From: Rhodopseudomonas sp. BAL398
GTDB taxonomy: Bacteria > Pseudomonadota > Alphaproteobacteria > Rhizobiales > Xanthobacteraceae
NCBI RefSeq assembly: GCF_033001325.1
Contig: NZ_CP133111.1
Location: 4,232,501 to 4,296,500, forward strand
Direction of reading: 5' to 3'
DNA length: 64,000 nucleotides
The translations under genes and the position numbers were made by a program. Below, in pieces: positions 1 through 9,478 of the stretch. How positions within the stretch are numbered: position 1 is the first letter of the stretch; each line of letters opens with the position of its first letter. A model generated the notes under the pieces. It saw only the letters and a program-made list of their open reading frames with translations. It did not search any database and was not told the DNA's origin.

Positions 1-155
1 AGCGCGGCACCACGTGGCATCCCGGCCTCAATGTCGGCATGGGCACCGATCACACTTTGTTCGCCAAGGTCGAAGGTCACGTCGAATTTCGCGCCAAACG
101 CAACGGCCGCACCTTCATTTCTGTACTCCCGCGTGCAGTCGAAGCGGCCGAATAG
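1..155 (+). CDS. rpmA: 50S ribosomal protein L27, C-terminal part (5' end outside window)
   Basis: The first bases encode the last 50 residues of bacterial ribosomal protein L27, which helps place tRNA at the peptidyl-transferase centre of the large subunit. The reading frame starts at base 3 with [20 protein letters not shown], a strongly conserved L27 segment, and ends in a TAG at 153-155. The start codon and about 40 N-terminal residues lie before the window. A terminator follows at once, and obgE 2.2 kb downstream fits the usual rplU-rpmA-obgE neighbourhood, here split by accessory genes. Confidence 0.93.
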   Translation, partial: RGTTWHPGLNVGMGTDHTLFAKVEGHVEFRAKRNGRTFISVLPRAVEAAE

Positions 156-216
156 ACGGTGGATCACATTCGTGTCCGCCGGGTCCTGTTGAACCGGCGG
201 AGCACCTGAAGGCTCC

Positions 217-251
217 AAGGGGGAGGCGGGAAACCAGCCTTCCCCTTTTTC
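217..251 (+). terminator. Rho-independent terminator after rpmA
   Basis: An 11-base stem (AAGGGGGAGGC pairing with GCCTTCCCCTT, one mismatch) is followed by a run of T. It lies 62 bases after the rpmA stop and just before the acetyltransferase gene. Confidence 0.8.
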
Positions 252-287
252 GTTGCGCGTCGCATCGAACGTCCCCAGGAGCCCGCC

Positions 288-878
288 ATGTTGCAAGAAA
301 TCCCCACCTCCTCGCCGAGAGAGCCGAGTAGCTGCGTCCTCGAGACCGAACGGCTGACACTGCGCAAGCCGGCACTCGCGGACGTAAAAGCCATCGCCCA
401 TCTGGCCAATGACCGCCGCGTCGCCGAGATGACGAAGCGGCTGCCGCATCCCTATACGCGCCACGACGCGACAAGCTTCATCGAGGCTTTGGCGCAGAGC
501 AACAACGAAACCGTGTTCGTGATCGAGCAGGAGTGGCGGCTGATCGGCATGGTCGGCGTTGACTGGCGCGAGCCCGACGCGCCGGAGCTCGGCTATTGGC
601 TCGGTACGCCGTTCTGGGGCCATGGCTTCGCCACCGAGGCCGCGCGCGCCGTGATTGATTTCACCTTCGAGGAATTCTCGGTCGGCCAGCTGATTTCCGG
701 CGCCCGGGTCGCCAATCCGGCGTCGCGCAATGTGCTGGAGAAGTGCGGCTTCCAATGGACCGGCGTCGAGCTGCACCGCTTCGAGGCGCTGGGCTCCTCG
801 ACCCCGGTGGACCGATTCCGGCTGAGCCGCGGTGTGTGGTCCTCGCTGCGAAACTGGAGCGCCTCGACCAGGCGGTGA
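288..878 (+). CDS. GNAT-family N-acetyltransferase (RimJ/RimL type)
   Basis: A 196-residue protein of the GNAT superfamily, which transfers acetyl from acetyl-CoA to an amine. The layout is RimJ/RimL-like: an N-terminal LETERLTLRKPALAD strand-helix (about residues 18-32), then GYWLGTPFWGHGFATEA near the middle, which corresponds to the acetyl-CoA-binding region, and NPASRNVLEKCGF, the typical C-terminal motif. The ATG is preceded by AGGAG at good spacing. It follows the rpmA terminator, so it probably has its own promoter. The substrate cannot be told from sequence; members of this branch acetylate ribosomal proteins, antibiotics or small metabolites. Confidence 0.85.
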   Translation: MLQEIPTSSPREPSSCVLETERLTLRKPALADVKAIAHLANDRRVAEMTKRLPHPYTRHDATSFIEALAQSNNETVFVIEQEWRLIGMVGVDWREPDAPELGYWLGTPFWGHGFATEAARAVIDFTFEEFSVGQLISGARVANPASRNVLEKCGFQWTGVELHRFEALGSSTPVDRFRLSRGVWSSLRNWSASTRR

Positions 879-1049
879 GGCGGCGGCCCGCAAGGGCCGG
901 CGCGACCGCCGGCCGGGCCAGCGTCGATTGCGCGCAATTTGCGCGCAATCCGTTAGCCAAGGCGCAACCAAGCCGGCTGTTGCTGGTAACCGACCGAGTA
1001 CGCAGCCTGATCGGCCCGAGCTACGAGCATCTCCGCACAGGAGATTCAG

Positions 1050-1223
1050 ATGTCGAACCGATCCATCCTCGCCATGCTCAGAAACGAGACGTTCAGCGAA
1101 GGCGGCCACCACATCGTCGATAGCGCGCCAGCCGCACGGGCGCCGCAACCCGAGCGACGCCAGCCGCCGGCGCCGCCGGCGAACGACGAAGCCGGGCAGT
1201 TGAGCTTCGCCTTCGCCAGTTAG
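1050..1223 (+). CDS. Small hypothetical protein, 57 residues
   Basis: A short open frame begins with ATG after a good ribosome-binding site (ACAGGAG, 7 bases upstream). The product starts MSNRSILAMLRNETFSEGGH, continues through a proline- and alanine-rich middle and ends GQLSFAFAS. No family is recognised and no membrane segment is visible. Its TAG stop is the first triplet of a dispersed palindromic repeat, so the original C-terminus may have been cut by repeat insertion. It could still be non-coding; the RBS and hydrophilic composition favour a real gene. Confidence 0.45.
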   Translation: MSNRSILAMLRNETFSEGGHHIVDSAPAARAPQPERRQPPAPPANDEAGQLSFAFAS

Positions 1224-1324
1224 AGCGTTTTCGAGCGAAGTGGATACCGGTTCGCGTAAAGAAAACGCGTCAAAACAACAATCTAGAGCTCCGGTTCTGA
1301 TCTATCAGAACCGGAATTGCTCTA
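1221..1324. repeat. Dispersed palindromic repeat, family A, copy 1
   Basis: A 104-base element runs from TAGAGCGTTTTCG to AATTGCTCTA, so its ends are inverted (TAGAGC/GCTCTA). It holds an almost perfect inner palindrome (CCGGTTCTGAT, then ATCAGAACCGG) that can act as a two-way terminator. Related copies lie at 4874-4941 and 19181-19300; 12524-12575 is a more diverged relative. Its two ends coincide with the stop codons of the convergent genes on either side. Confidence 0.8.
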
Positions 1325-2242
1325 GCTAACATTCGCCGGCGCGGCGGCCCGGGCGGCGGCGTCCTTCTGCTCGCGCATGAAGATATAGAGCCCCGCGCCG
1401 ATGATGATGGCGACGCCGACCAGGGTGGCGGCCGACGGCACATCGCCGAACACCAGATAGCCGAACAGCACCGCCCAGAAGATCATCGAATATTGATACG
1501 GCACCACCACGCTGGCGGGCGCCAGCCGTAGCGAGCGGTTGACGCATAGCAGCGCCGCCACCGACACCACGCCGGCGATCGCAAACAGGCTGAGATCCGG
1601 CAGGCTCGGCGTGATCCATTGCGACGGCGCCAGGATGGCGCCGAGCGCGAAGGTGCCGAGGAATTGCTGCGAGGCCAGCACCATGTCGGGCGTGCTGCGC
1701 AGCGAACGGGTGAGCAGCAGCAGCGCTGCGAACAGCATGCTGGCGGCGAGCGCGATCAGCGCCGGCCAGCTGACGCTCTGCGCCGAGGGCTGCAGCGCGA
1801 TCAGCACGCCGCCAAACCCGACCAGGATCGCGATCCAGCGCGCCCGGTCGACCTGTTCGCGCAGGAACAGCGCCGAGCCGAGCGACACGAACAAAGCGGA
1901 AGCGAGGTAATAGGTGATGACGTCGGCGAGCGGCAGATAGGCCGCGGCGAGAAAGAACGCCGCCACTTCCAGCGACGAGATCACGATCCGGGCCAGTTGC
2001 AGCCAGGGCCGGTCCAGCGTCCGGAACGCGGCGCGCTGGTGCCAGATCAGCGGCGCCAGCACCACCAGCCCGGCCGCGGCGCGCAGCAGCAGCAATTGGC
2101 CGACCGAATAGCGCGACACCACAACTTTGCCCAAGGCGTCGCCGAAGGAAAACAGCAGCATCGCCGCCAGCATCAGCACGATGCCGGCCAGCCGCGCGCT
2201 GCGCGGATCCGCCCCGGTCGATATTTTCGCCAGCAGCCCCAT
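1322..2242 (-). CDS. DMT-superfamily (EamA-type) membrane transporter
   Basis: A 306-residue hydrophobic protein with about ten predicted transmembrane helices in two homologous halves, the architecture of EamA-domain carriers in the drug/metabolite transporter superfamily. It opens with a short cytoplasmic end (MGLLAKISTGADPRSARL) before the first helix. The second half carries PYQYSMIFWAVLFGYLVFGD, the conserved late EamA segment, and the C-terminus is charged (REQKDAAAR). Such proteins export amino acids, nucleotides or drugs; the substrate here is unknown. It is transcribed away from obgE and stands alone. The stop codon is supplied by a palindromic repeat. Confidence 0.85.
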   Translation of the reverse strand: MGLLAKISTGADPRSARLAGIVLMLAAMLLFSFGDALGKVVVSRYSVGQLLLLRAAAGLVVLAPLIWHQRAAFRTLDRPWLQLARIVISSLEVAAFFLAAAYLPLADVITYYLASALFVSLGSALFLREQVDRARWIAILVGFGGVLIALQPSAQSVSWPALIALAASMLFAALLLLTRSLRSTPDMVLASQQFLGTFALGAILAPSQWITPSLPDLSLFAIAGVVSVAALLCVNRSLRLAPASVVVPYQYSMIFWAVLFGYLVFGDVPSAATLVGVAIIIGAGLYIFMREQKDAAARAAAPANVS

Positions 2243-2320
2243 ATATGGCTCTTGTGATGTGTTGAGATCGGATTGGTTAACCGCGACGCGGCTGCTTCAG
2301 GGCACGTTGTCGGTAGCAAC

Positions 2321-2344
2321 AAGGCCCGCAAATGCGGGCTTTTC
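2321..2344 (+). terminator. Orphan terminator-like hairpin upstream of obgE
   Basis: GCCCGCA, loop AA, TGCGGGC and then TTTTC form a compact intrinsic terminator reading rightward, 59 bases before the obgE start. No rightward gene precedes it: the upstream gene is on the other strand. It could end a short leader RNA or act as an attenuator for obgE-proB. Confidence 0.6.
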
Positions 2345-2399
2345 TCGCACTGCCGGCGATCAAATGGTTGCCGCGACCACGCTCAAGCGATACGGATAG

Positions 2400-3449
<1,050 letters not shown>

Positions 3450-3492
3450 TTGAGTTTGCTGTCGGGCAGATGCGCTTCGTATATGAGGAATC

Positions 3493-3637
3493 GTCATTCC
3501 GGGGCGTGAGCACTTGCGAACGAGCCCGGAATCCATACCCCCTGGCAGATGTGGGATCGACGGTATCGCCACAACGCGATACTGCGGCGTATGGATTCCG
3601 GGCCTGCGCTGCAACAGCCGCACATCCCGGAATGACC
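3493..3637. repeat. Dispersed palindromic repeat, family B, copy 1
   Basis: A 145-base imperfect palindrome bounded by GTCATTCCGGGGCGTGAGC and its inverse ending CCCGGAATGAC; an inner pair (ATCCATAC ... GTATGGAT) extends the fold. Shorter members occur at 7089-7170, 30739-30790, 42994-43042 and 43487-43536. It occupies most of the obgE-proB gap. Confidence 0.8.
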
Positions 3638-3665
3638 AACGATGGGTTGTCCGAGTAGCGCTGTC

Positions 3666-4796
3666 ATGTCCCACCCCGAACTGAAGAATTTCCGCCGCAT
3701 CGTGGTCAAGGTCGGCTCCTCGTTGCTGATCGATTCGGCGGCCGGCGAGGTGCGGGAGGCGTGGCTGGACGCGCTCGCCGCCGACATCGCCGAATTGCAT
3801 CTGCATGGCCGCGACGTGATGATCGTGTCGTCGGGTTCGGTCGCGCTCGGCCGCAGCCGGCTGAAATTGCCGCGCGGTCCGCTCAAGCTCGAGGAAAGCC
3901 AGGCCGCCGCCGCGGTCGGCCAGATCGCGCTGGCGCGGACCTGGTCGGAGGTGCTGGGCGCCCACGGCATCGGCGCCGGGCAGATCCTGGTGACGCTGCA
4001 GGACACCGAGGAGCGGCGGCGCTATCTCAACGCGCGCTCCACCATCGCCAAGCTGCTGGAATGGCGGGTGGTGCCGGTGATCAACGAGAACGACACCGTC
4101 GCCACCAATGAAATCCGTTATGGCGACAATGACCGGCTGGCCGCCCGGGTCGCCACCATGACCAGCGCCGACCTGCTGATCCTGTTGTCCGACATCGACG
4201 GGTTGTACACCGCGCCGCCGGGCGCCAATCCGGATGCGCGGCTGATTCCGATCGTCGATTCGGTCAGCGCCGAGATCGAGGCGATGGCGGGGGCCGCCGA
4301 ATCCGAATTGTCGCGCGGCGGGATGCGGACCAAGATCGAGGCCGCCAAGATCGCGACCTCCGCCGGCACCCATATGCTGATCGCCTCGGGCAAGATCGAG
4401 AACCCGCTGAAGGCGATCGCCAATGGCGGGCGCTGCACCTGGTTTCTCACGCCCGCCAATCCGGTGACGGCGCGCAAACGCTGGATCGCGGGATCGCTGG
4501 AGCCGCGCGGGACGCTGACCATCGACGCCGGCGCGGTGAAGGCGCTGCGCGCCGGCAAGAGCCTGCTGCCGGCCGGGGTGATCAGGATCGACGGCCAGTT
4601 CGCCCGCGGCGACGCGGTGCTGGTGCGCGGACCCGATGCGCGCGAAATCGGCCGCGGCCTGGTCGCCTATGACGCCGACGCCGCCGACAAGATCAAGGGC
4701 CACTCCTCGCCCGACGTCGCGGCGATCCTCGGCGTCAGCGGCCGCGCCGAGATGATCCACCGCGACGACCTGGTCGTCGGCTCGCTGCCGGGCTGA
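3666..4796 (+). CDS. proB: Glutamate 5-kinase
   Basis: ProB phosphorylates glutamate with ATP, the first step of proline synthesis. The 376-residue product has the amino-acid-kinase domain (VVKVGSSLL near residue 13, [34 protein letters not shown]) and a C-terminal PUA domain starting at about residue 280. The ATG at 3666 was chosen because the family begins just before the [11 protein letters not shown] strand; an in-frame ATG eight codons upstream sits next to the repeat and has no clear RBS. proA is not in this window. Confidence 0.95.
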   Translation: MSHPELKNFRRIVVKVGSSLLIDSAAGEVREAWLDALAADIAELHLHGRDVMIVSSGSVALGRSRLKLPRGPLKLEESQAAAAVGQIALARTWSEVLGAHGIGAGQILVTLQDTEERRRYLNARSTIAKLLEWRVVPVINENDTVATNEIRYGDNDRLAARVATMTSADLLILLSDIDGLYTAPPGANPDARLIPIVDSVSAEIEAMAGAAESELSRGGMRTKIEAAKIATSAGTHMLIASGKIENPLKAIANGGRCTWFLTPANPVTARKRWIAGSLEPRGTLTIDAGAVKALRAGKSLLPAGVIRIDGQFARGDAVLVRGPDAREIGRGLVAYDADAADKIKGHSSPDVAAILGVSGRAEMIHRDDLVVGSLPG

Positions 4797-4873
4797 GCCC
4801 GCCATCCGGCCAATTGCCTGGTCCGGAGCGTCGCGATATCAATCAGTACGGACGGCCGGGACCGTGTCCCGGA

Positions 4874-4941
4874 TCTAGATTTTTGTTTTGACGCGTTTTC
4901 TTCACGCGAACCGGTACCCACTTCGCTCGAAAACGCTCTAG
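4874..4941. repeat. Dispersed palindromic repeat, family A, copy 2
   Basis: A 68-base copy in inverse orientation to copy 1: TCTAGA, TTTTGTTTTGACGCGTTTTC, then ACCGGTACCCACTTCGCTCG and AAAACGCTCTAG. It ends 16 bases before the YjbQ start codon, so the RBS of that gene lies next to repeat DNA. Confidence 0.8.
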
Positions 4942-4957
4942 GGTGCTGGGTGGACCG

Positions 4958-5386
4958 ATGCAAATTCTGCGACACCGGATCGAGCTGGCAACGCTGGCGC
5001 CGATCCAGATCATCGACCTCACCGAGCAGGTCCGTGGTTTCGTCGCCACCAGCGGGGTCCGACACGGCCTCGTCACTGTGAGCTGCCTGCACACCACCGC
5101 GCGGATCAATGTCAATGAGCGCGAGCCGCAGCTGCAGCGCGACATGCTGACATTTCTGAAGCGGCTGGTGCCGCGCGACGGCGATTACCTGCACAATCTC
5201 GAACCGATCGACGGCCGCGACAACGCCCATTCGCATCTGCTCGGCCTGTTCATGAATTCCTCGGAGACGATCCCGCTGGCCGATGGCGCGCTGATGCTGG
5301 GCGAGTGGCAGTCGATCTTCTTCATCGAGCTCGACGGCCCGCGCGAGCGCCGCGGCGTCGAGCTGCAGATTTTGGGGAATGGCTAG
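4958..5386 (+). CDS. YjbQ/UPF0047-family protein
   Basis: A 142-residue single-domain protein of the YjbQ (UPF0047) family. The family signature is visible: GLVTVSCLHTTARINVNERE (about residues 37-56), HNLEPIDGRDNAHSH and the final GEWQSIFFIELDGPRERR. E. coli YjbQ has a weak thiamine-phosphate synthase activity, but the true function is unsettled. The ATG at 4958 gives the normal family length; a GTG five codons upstream is possible. Its stop is 3 bases before the start of the RuBisCO-like gene, so the two are almost certainly one transcription unit. Confidence 0.88.
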   Translation: MQILRHRIELATLAPIQIIDLTEQVRGFVATSGVRHGLVTVSCLHTTARINVNEREPQLQRDMLTFLKRLVPRDGDYLHNLEPIDGRDNAHSHLLGLFMNSSETIPLADGALMLGEWQSIFFIELDGPRERRGVELQILGNG

Positions 5387-5389
5387 ACC

Positions 5390-6688
5390 ATGACGCCAGA
5401 CGATATCGCCGGCTTCTATGCCACGCGGGCCGAGCTCAATCCCGAGGACTACATCGAGCTCGATTTCGATTTCGAATGCGCCGGCGATCCGCGCGAGGCG
5501 GCGGCGCATCTGTGTAGCGAGCAGTCGACCGCGCAATGGCGCCGGGTCGGCATCGACGAGGATTTCCGGCCGCGCTTTGCCGCCAAGGTGTTGGAGCTGC
5601 AATCGGAGCCACGGCCGGGCGGGTTCAGCATCGCGGTGGAGTGCGCGGCAAAGGGCGAGGTCCATGCGGTGCGCGTCACCATCGCGCATCCGCACGGCAA
5701 TTTCGGCGCCAAGATTCCCAATCTGTTGTCGGCGGTATGCGGCGAGGGCGTGTTCTTCTCGCCCGGCATTCCGCTGATCCGGCTGCAGGACATCAGGTTT
5801 CCGAACACCTATCTGGAAGCGTTTCAGGGCCCGCAATTCGGCGTCGCCGGCCTGCGCGAGATATTGCAGGCATTCGGCCGGCCGATCTTTTTCGGCGTGA
5901 TCAAGCCGAATATCGGGCTTTCGGCGGAGCCCTTCGCCGAGCTCGGCTATCAGAGCTGGCTCGGCGGGCTCGACATCGCCAAGGACGACGAGATGCTGGC
6001 CGATGTCGACTGGTGTCCGCTGGCCGAGCGCGCCGCGGCACTCGGCGACGCCCGCCGCCGCGCCGAGGCCAAGACCGGGGTGCCGAAGATTTATCTCGCC
6101 AATATCACCGACGAGGTCGATCGGCTGATCCCGCTACACGATCTAGCGGTCGCCCGCGGCGCCAATGCGCTGCTGGTCAATGCGATGCCGGTGGGGCTGA
6201 GCGCGGTGCGGATGCTGCGCAAGCACGCCAGCGTGCCGCTGATCGCGCATTTTCCGATGATCGCGGCGTTCAGCCGGCTGGCCGGCTACGGCATCCATTC
6301 GCGGGTATTCACACGGCTGCAGCGGCTCGCGGGATTCGACGTGGTGATCATGCCGGGCTTCGGGCCGCGGATGATGACGCCGGAGCACGAGGTGCTGGAT
6401 TGCGTGCGCGCCTGTCTGGAGCCGATGGGGCGGATCAAGCCCTGCCTGCCGGTGCCCGGCGGCAGCGATTCGGCGGCGACGCTGGAAGGCGTGTATCGCA
6501 AGGTCGGCAGCGTCGATTTCGGCTTCGTGCCCGGTCGCGGCGTGTTCGGCCATCCGATGGGTCCGGCCGCCGGCGCCGCCAGCATCCGCCAGGCCTGGGA
6601 CGCGATCGCCAGCGGCATCGCGGTCACCGACCATGCCGCCAGCCACGACGAATTGCGCTTGGCTCTGGCGACATTCGGCGGCCGCTGA
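5390..6688 (+). CDS. RuBisCO-like protein (form IV)
   Basis: A 432-residue relative of the RuBisCO large subunit. The carbamylation motif is intact ([10 protein letters not shown]: Lys198, Asp200, Glu201, matching Lys201, Asp203 and Glu204 of plant RuBisCO), as is the first catalytic lysine (Lys172 in IKPNIGL). The second lysine is Asn174, the HIHRAMHA segment reads AHFPMIAA, and the mobile loop with Lys334 is replaced by [12 protein letters not shown]2 fixation is therefore not expected; known form IV proteins act as enolases, isomerases or decarboxylases on sugar phosphates. R. palustris is known to carry two such proteins. From memory, the position resembles RLP2 (RPA0262), which was not checked. 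It is coupled to YjbQ. Confidence 0.93.
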   Translation: MTPDDIAGFYATRAELNPEDYIELDFDFECAGDPREAAAHLCSEQSTAQWRRVGIDEDFRPRFAAKVLELQSEPRPGGFSIAVECAAKGEVHAVRVTIAHPHGNFGAKIPNLLSAVCGEGVFFSPGIPLIRLQDIRFPNTYLEAFQGPQFGVAGLREILQAFGRPIFFGVIKPNIGLSAEPFAELGYQSWLGGLDIAKDDEMLADVDWCPLAERAAALGDARRRAEAKTGVPKIYLANITDEVDRLIPLHDLAVARGANALLVNAMPVGLSAVRMLRKHASVPLIAHFPMIAAFSRLAGYGIHSRVFTRLQRLAGFDVVIMPGFGPRMMTPEHEVLDCVRACLEPMGRIKPCLPVPGGSDSAATLEGVYRKVGSVDFGFVPGRGVFGHPMGPAAGAASIRQAWDAIASGIAVTDHAASHDELRLALATFGGR

Positions 6689-6702
6689 TGCGGCTGTGAT
6701 AT

Positions 6703-6846
6703 GGCCGAAGCGCCGCCGCATCGGCAGCGCGCTCCCTCTCCCATGGGGAGAGGGTTGGGGTGAGGGGGTACGACCCCTCGATAGTCCAAAACCCCTCACC
6801 CGGATTGCTGCGCAATCCGACCTCTTCCTATGGGAGAGGTGAAGTC
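6703..6846. repeat. Tandem repeat family E, copy 1
   Basis: A 144-base unit starting GCCGAAGCGCCGCCGCATC and containing CCCTCTCCCATGGGGAGAGG, GGTGAGGGGGTACGAC, a central ATTGCTGCGCAAT and a closing CCTATGGGAGAGGTGAAG. It is repeated about 245 bases downstream. Several nested palindromes can form hairpins after the RuBisCO-like gene. Confidence 0.8.
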
Positions 6847-6947
6847 CAAGTCGAGGCAGCTTACTTCCGGAACATTGACCGGCTGCTACTACTCGAAGCG
6901 CCTCCGCGCCGGCGACGCGCTCCCATCAGGCTCGCCGGCAGCTACGA

Positions 6948-7088
6948 GCCGAAACGCCGCCCCACCGGCAGCGCGCTCCCTCTCCGGTGGGGAGAGGGGT
7001 GGGGTGAGGGGGTACGACCTCTCGTTAGTCCAAAACCCCTCACCCGGATTGCTGCGCAATCCGACCTCTCCCTATGGGAGAGGTGAAG
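6948..7088. repeat. Tandem repeat family E, copy 2
   Basis: A second, slightly diverged copy of the unit at 6703-6846, in the same direction. The spacer between them (about 6847-6947) is unique DNA. With the adjacent family B repeat (7089-7170), the whole 523-base gap between the RuBisCO-like gene and the next gene is repeat DNA with no coding potential seen. Confidence 0.8.
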
Positions 7089-7170
7089 CCGGAATCTTGC
7101 GGCAAGGAACGGTGCTGAGCAAGATTTCGGGTTCACTCGCAGTTGACGCTGCTCGCGCCCCGGAATGACC
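7089..7170. repeat. Dispersed palindromic repeat, family B, copy 2
   Basis: An imperfect palindrome from CCGGAATCTTGCGGCAAGG to GCTCGCGCCCCGGAATGACC. It abuts tandem repeat copy 2. Confidence 0.7.
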
Positions 7171-7211
7171 AAATCCTTGGTTTCGGGCGCAGCAACTCAC
7201 CGGCAAAGTGC

Positions 7212-8294
7212 CTAGCGCGGCAATTCGGTCAGCTTGATAATCACGGCGCTGCGCTGGCCCTCGGTGGCTTGGCCGTCGCGATAGATTCCGAGCGGATCGA
7301 ACAGCACGGCGTTTTCGCTATCGCTGGTCACGCTCCATTGGTCGGCGAGCAGCGATGGCGTGTACTTGTTGTCGGCCAGCAGGTCGGCGCCGAAGGCGGC
7401 CTTGCGCTGCAGCCCGGCCGGCAACGCATAGAACAATTCACGGCTGGCGGCCTGGGTCGACGACAGGCCGGACAGATCATTGGCGCGGCGGATCAAGCCG
7501 TCCCAAAAACCCTGCGCCGCGCGCTGGCTGCCGATCACATAGTTCAACGGTCCGTTGGCCGGGCCGACATCGCTGAGATAGATGACCAGCTCGAGCAGGT
7601 TGGAGGTCGCCGCGATATGAAAGCCGTCGCAGGGCGAGGCCTCGACGGCGACATCGGCGAAGGGACTACGCGGATCGGCCTTGTCGTTGATCTGCGCGGC
7701 GATGTGGCCGACGCCGACCGGGCGTTTCAGATAGGCGCTGGCGGCCTCGATCAGGCCGGCGTCGGCGGCGGTCTGATTGAACCATTTGTAGATCTCGGCA
7801 TGGACCAAGGGGTCGAGCCACAGCCGACCCTGGTCGAGATCGGCGGCCCGGGCGGCGAGCTTGGCTTCGAGGGTGGCGAAATGCGGCGCCAGCAAAGTGC
7901 GGATTTCGCTGACCTGATCGGCGGCAAGGCGCAGGCCGGTGGCGCCGTCGCGCTGCAACGGCGCGAGGAGATTGGCGCCGCGCTCGGTTTTCGGCGTAAA
8001 CGCGCTGCCAGCGCTGAGCCGGCCCAAGCGCTGCAGGATGATCAGCCGCAGATAGGTCGGCAGGCCGCGCAGGATCGCGATGAATTTGTTGGAGGTGCCG
8101 GCTGGGCGCGGCAAGTGCTCGATATCGACCAGGCGCCGCGCCAGCGTCAGGATGAAGCCGTAGCCGAAATACACGATCGCCTTCAGCCGCGCGCCCAGCT
8201 GCGGCATCGGCAGGACGCGCCCATAGGCCGGATGCGCGTCGTAGTCGATCACCGGCAGATGATCGAACTGATAGGATTTTCCGTCGGATCGCAT
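7212..8294 (-). CDS. Phytanoyl-CoA dioxygenase-like protein lacking the metal-binding triad
   Basis: A 360-residue soluble protein of unknown function. The second half resembles the phytanoyl-CoA dioxygenase (PhyH) fold: LQRDGATGLRL opens it, LVIYLSDVGPANGPLNYVIGS matches the core strand, and ENAVLFDPLGIYRDG matches the strand that normally holds the second histidine. The iron ligands are not conserved: HxD reads HIA, GSH reads GSQ and the distal His is Tyr. It may be a non-catalytic relative or a remote family. The ATG at 8294 was chosen because AGAGGGGCG lies just upstream; 50 further codons are open but lack an RBS. It appears monocistronic. Confidence 0.6.
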   Translation of the reverse strand: MRSDGKSYQFDHLPVIDYDAHPAYGRVLPMPQLGARLKAIVYFGYGFILTLARRLVDIEHLPRPAGTSNKFIAILRGLPTYLRLIILQRLGRLSAGSAFTPKTERGANLLAPLQRDGATGLRLAADQVSEIRTLLAPHFATLEAKLAARAADLDQGRLWLDPLVHAEIYKWFNQTAADAGLIEAASAYLKRPVGVGHIAAQINDKADPRSPFADVAVEASPCDGFHIAATSNLLELVIYLSDVGPANGPLNYVIGSQRAAQGFWDGLIRRANDLSGLSSTQAASRELFYALPAGLQRKAAFGADLLADNKYTPSLLADQWSVTSDSENAVLFDPLGIYRDGQATEGQRSAVIIKLTELPR

Positions 8295-8650
8295 GTATCG
8301 CCCCTCTTTAACGCCATGAGCAGGTAGCATAGACGCCGATGCGGATATGGGGGAGGCTGCTGTGAGCGAGATGGCCACCGGCCACGGCTCGCGCGATAGC
8401 GCTGCCCACCGCCACGATTGTCCGGCGCAGCGACCGCGGCGCAATGCGAGGTCCTAACGCGTTGCCACGCATTGACCTTGGTCAAAACCTAAAAGCCGAG
8501 ATGTTGATGGCACGGCGCAACGACCGCGAGCAGATCGGCTCGCGGCACACGATCATGGCGTGCGCGGCATCATGCCGCGTGTGGCGGGCGGATGTCACTT
8601 GGTCGAAGGTCTTGCCGCGACGGGGACGTCGCTGGGGAGTCGTCCGCGGC

Positions 8651-9478
8651 TCAGATCCAGGCGAAATTCGCCGGCATCCGGGTGATGCGCTTGAGCAGCG
8701 CGCGGTTGATGCAGCGTGCGACCTGCTGACCGGATATATTGCTGCCGTCGGCGCCGACCTGTTCGCAGGCTTCGGGTCTCTCGCTGAACAGCCGACCGCT
8801 GACGACGACCGCGAGCGCCGGGTTGCGGGAGGCGCGACGGGCGAGGCGAATGGTTTCCGCCATCCGCGGCGCCCAATGTTCCCGACGCAACGCCGGACTG
8901 AGCGACAGATTGAGCGCATCATAGGAGGCGTTGGCGACGAGGTCTTGCAGCGCGCGATCAGTGGCCGGGAATTCGCAGGCCACATTCCAGCCGGCCTGGC
9001 GCAGCATTTCCGAATTGAGCGTGGCGCAGAACGAATGCGGCTCGCCGGGCTGGGAGACCAGCAGCGCGCTGCGCGGCTGCGCGGGCGGCAGCGGCACCGA
9101 CAGATGGTCGAAGCTGATGCGCCGAATCGCCGTCTGCAAATGGCACAGACCGATCGAGACCTCGAACTCGCTGCAGAAATCGTCGCTCCAGAGGTCGCCG
9201 AGCTTGCGGGCGGTCGGCTCGAACAGATCGGTGAACAGCGCGGCGGGAGATGCGGCGTGGGTCCGCGCTTGATCGATGCGCTCGAACGCCTCGTCGAGGT
9301 CCGGGGCGATCAGCAGGCGTGCCAGATCCGCGGCGCGGACCCCCGACGCCGACCGCGGCGCGCGGACGGGCGGGCGGCGGACAAACAGATGCGGGATGAC
9401 CGTCGAGACGATGCTTTCTGTTTGCACGGCACGCACTCGATCTGGTTGCCCTCGCATCGGAATCACTCGGTCTGACAT
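8651..9478 (-). CDS. Cobalamin-binding-domain regulator (AerR/PpaA-like)
   Basis: A 275-residue protein with the two-part cobalamin-binding fold used by B12-dependent light and redox regulators. A helical cap (DLFEPTARKLGDLW, then a Cys and EVSIGLCHLQTAIRRI) precedes the Rossmann part, which holds SQPGEPHSFCATLNSEMLRQ; its GExH histidine is the expected lower axial ligand. SGRLF and NISGQQVARCINR end the domain. AerR/PpaA proteins of purple bacteria oppose the photosynthesis repressor PpsR, so a role in light- or B12-dependent control is inferred. No DNA-binding or photosynthesis gene adjoins it. The ATG at 9478 removes a proline/serine-rich extension; the RBS is weak, so the start is uncertain. 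Confidence 0.7.
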   Translation of the reverse strand: MSDRVIPMRGQPDRVRAVQTESIVSTVIPHLFVRRPPVRAPRSASGVRAADLARLLIAPDLDEAFERIDQARTHAASPAALFTDLFEPTARKLGDLWSDDFCSEFEVSIGLCHLQTAIRRISFDHLSVPLPPAQPRSALLVSQPGEPHSFCATLNSEMLRQAGWNVACEFPATDRALQDLVANASYDALNLSLSPALRREHWAPRMAETIRLARRASRNPALAVVVSGRLFSERPEACEQVGADGSNISGQQVARCINRALLKRITRMPANFAWI

